In this document: piece after piece, positions 63,083 through 64,000 of the stretch
Layout: every line of letters starts with the position of its first letter
Position numbering within the stretch: the first letter of the stretch is position 1
Assembly: GCF_001697185.1 (NCBI RefSeq)
Contig: NZ_CP014224.1
Coordinates: 1,302,001-1,366,000 of the forward strand
DNA from: Wenyingzhuangia fucanilytica
GTDB taxonomy: Bacteria > Bacteroidota > Bacteroidia > Flavobacteriales > Flavobacteriaceae
Length of the DNA stretch: 64,000 nucleotides
Direction: 5' to 3'
The notes under the pieces: model-generated
Databases searched by the model: none
What the model saw: only the letters and a program-made list of their open reading frames with translations
What the model was told of the DNA's origin: nothing
Translations under genes and position numbers: made by a program

Positions 63083-63099
63083 AAAAGATAAAATATCAA

Positions 63100-63267
63100 A
63101 TGGAAAATAATATAATTACCATATCAGAATTAAAAAACTTAAAGTTTGAATACATTAAAAATGAATATGTGATAGCTTTAGTTGATAACCAAGGTTTTGA
63201 AATATTAAAAGGGTATGGTATTTCAATTGTAGATGCAATCAATGATTTACATCAAAATTTAATTTGA
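63100..63267 (+). CDS. Short 55-residue protein
   Basis: ATG 63100, TGA 63267: ENNIITISELKNLKFEYIKN, then VIALVDNQGFEILKGYGISI and VDAINDLHQNLI. 17 bases after the GIY-YIG gene on the same strand. A regular alpha/beta pattern suggests a real small protein; function unknown. Confidence 0.5.
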   Translation: MENNIITISELKNLKFEYIKNEYVIALVDNQGFEILKGYGISIVDAINDLHQNLI

Positions 63268-63283
63268 AAATGAATTTAAATTT

Positions 63284-63340
63284 AACTCAGAATTAAAAAA
63301 CGGATTTTACAATCTAACCCCAGGGACACCATACTTTAGT
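63284..63340 (+). pseudogene. Second remnant of a YdeI-like gene
   Basis: NSELKNGFYNLTPGTPYFS matches residues of the YdeI tail (NPELETAFYDLTLGRQRGYL) with a loss in the middle. Only about 19 codons remain. Confidence 0.55.
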
Positions 63341-63498
63341 AAATCTATTTAATTTAAGAAAAGAAAGTGTAAACCAATAAACACCATTATGTACCACTTT
63401 TTCACCATTCCATAAGGTATGGTTTATTTAATTTTGTTAAAAAACAACCCAACACATATGTCAACCATTTAGTTCCCCCAAAAAAAATACAATATAGT

Positions 63499-64000
63499 TT
63501 GCAACCCCCAATCAACAAACTACTAATAGACCTACAAGAACAACTCAATTTTATAAATATTGAGATTGATGACCCTATTGTGGCATGTGAGCAAGCCATT
63601 GAAATAACCTTAAGATCTTTAGAGCAATTAAAGAAGTTTGTGTTAAAAAGAAAATTCAAATCAACAAACGAAGAAATTAATTTTTTCAAAGAAATCAAGC
63701 CTCAATTTTCCTCCAAATTTATTTATTACAACAAAATATATAAAATGGAAACCAAAAGACCTTATGGAGGTCAAAGAGTGGTGAAAAAATTTTATAGAAA
63801 TGAATTGCGAAAACTAAAATTGTTTTTTGATAGCGAACTAGAGTTTTATAGATACTTCCGAACAGGAAGCAATTATTTAGATCATAAATATTTTGTACGC
63901 GGTAAGTTAGATGTAAAATTAAGCTTAAACTCCTTTTATTTCGAATCTGATAAAAACTTTGCAACCACACATAGTTACAAAGTCGCTAAAATTATAGCGC
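63499..64000 (+). CDS. rteC: RteC-family regulator of element excision, N-terminal part
   Basis: Partial, open to the right edge (167 residues visible). No ATG near the start; I take TTG 63499. METKRPYGGQ, FYRYFRTGSNYLDHKYFVRG and SHSYKVAKII-like THSYKVAKII are blocks of the RteC protein (PF09357), which in CTnDOT controls excision genes. The alternative start at ATG 63745 would remove the first 82 residues, which still fit the family. It supports the view that 41.5-64 kb is one integrative element. Confidence 0.85.
   Translation, partial: MQPPINKLLIDLQEQLNFINIEIDDPIVACEQAIEITLRSLEQLKKFVLKRKFKSTNEEINFFKEIKPQFSSKFIYYNKIYKMETKRPYGGQRVVKKFYRNELRKLKLFFDSELEFYRYFRTGSNYLDHKYFVRGKLDVKLSLNSFYFESDKNFATTHSYKVAKIIA

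Noticed and set aside
1-64000. CRISPR array, rRNA operon or insertion sequence
   Set aside because: I found no regularly spaced repeats, no rRNA sequence and no transposase gene in the window.

Overview
The window looks like a chromosomal segment of a low-GC marine-type Flavobacteriaceae (Bacteroidota). The evidence is strong A+T bias, promoters of the TAnnTTTG (-7) type, few Shine-Dalgarno sequences, FecR/TonB receptor clusters with an STN domain, YaiO-type barrels, SatD/DUF3307, and an RteC-type ICE regulator. I cannot name the genus from sequence alone.

The left two thirds (1-41.5 kb) reads as stable chromosome. In order it carries: the end of a voltage-gated ion channel; an exonuclease/GIY-YIG fusion; an AraC regulator with a Bcr/CflA drug exporter; an M1 metallopeptidase; YggS with an unknown secreted protein; a serine biosynthesis block (serA, serC) with a LuxC-like acyl-CoA reductase and a divergent ferredoxin. 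Next comes an ECF sigma/FecR/TonB receptor locus (12.2-18.8 kb) with divergent surface lipoproteins. Three of its transcription units carry the same promoter, ATAGGGTA-N15-GTCTTAA. SatD and DUF3307 follow, behind a triple operator, then TruC-like pseudouridine synthase, a CopD-like membrane protein, a 993-residue SF1 helicase, a YHYH/EF-hand lipoprotein, a methyltransferase, a YdjM-like hydrolase and a zinc-ribbon/FAD monooxygenase fusion. The segment ends in a probable exopolysaccharide locus (29.4-41.2 kb): hybrid kinase with HPt, YaiO TPR/barrel, an unknown anchored protein, LTA-synthase-like sulfatase-fold enzyme, GT2 polymerase, HEAT protein and a receiver-only regulator.

At 41.47 kb a tRNA-Ser(TGA) marks the junction with an integrated element. 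A tyrosine integrase lies 250 bases downstream, with AGTGACCTATT repeats between. At the right edge the window runs into TetR, a GIY-YIG protein and RteC, typical of CTnDOT-like elements. The right end of the element is not in the window.

The cargo (43-63 kb) is almost entirely on the plus strand and consists of short regulator-led sets of small stress or detoxification-type genes. The sets contain paralogues: two ArsR/SRPBCC/DoxX/DUF1801 sets, three VOC proteins, two FDLEDCD proteins, and an ABM-like domain found once fused to a WYL regulator and once alone. There are also decayed copies: an AraC pseudogene and two remnants of a YdeI-type gene. Several gene-free spacers in 54.6-58.9 kb hold large imperfect palindromes. 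The ArsR, TetR and SatD genes each carry repeats around a TATATTTG box, which points to autorepression.
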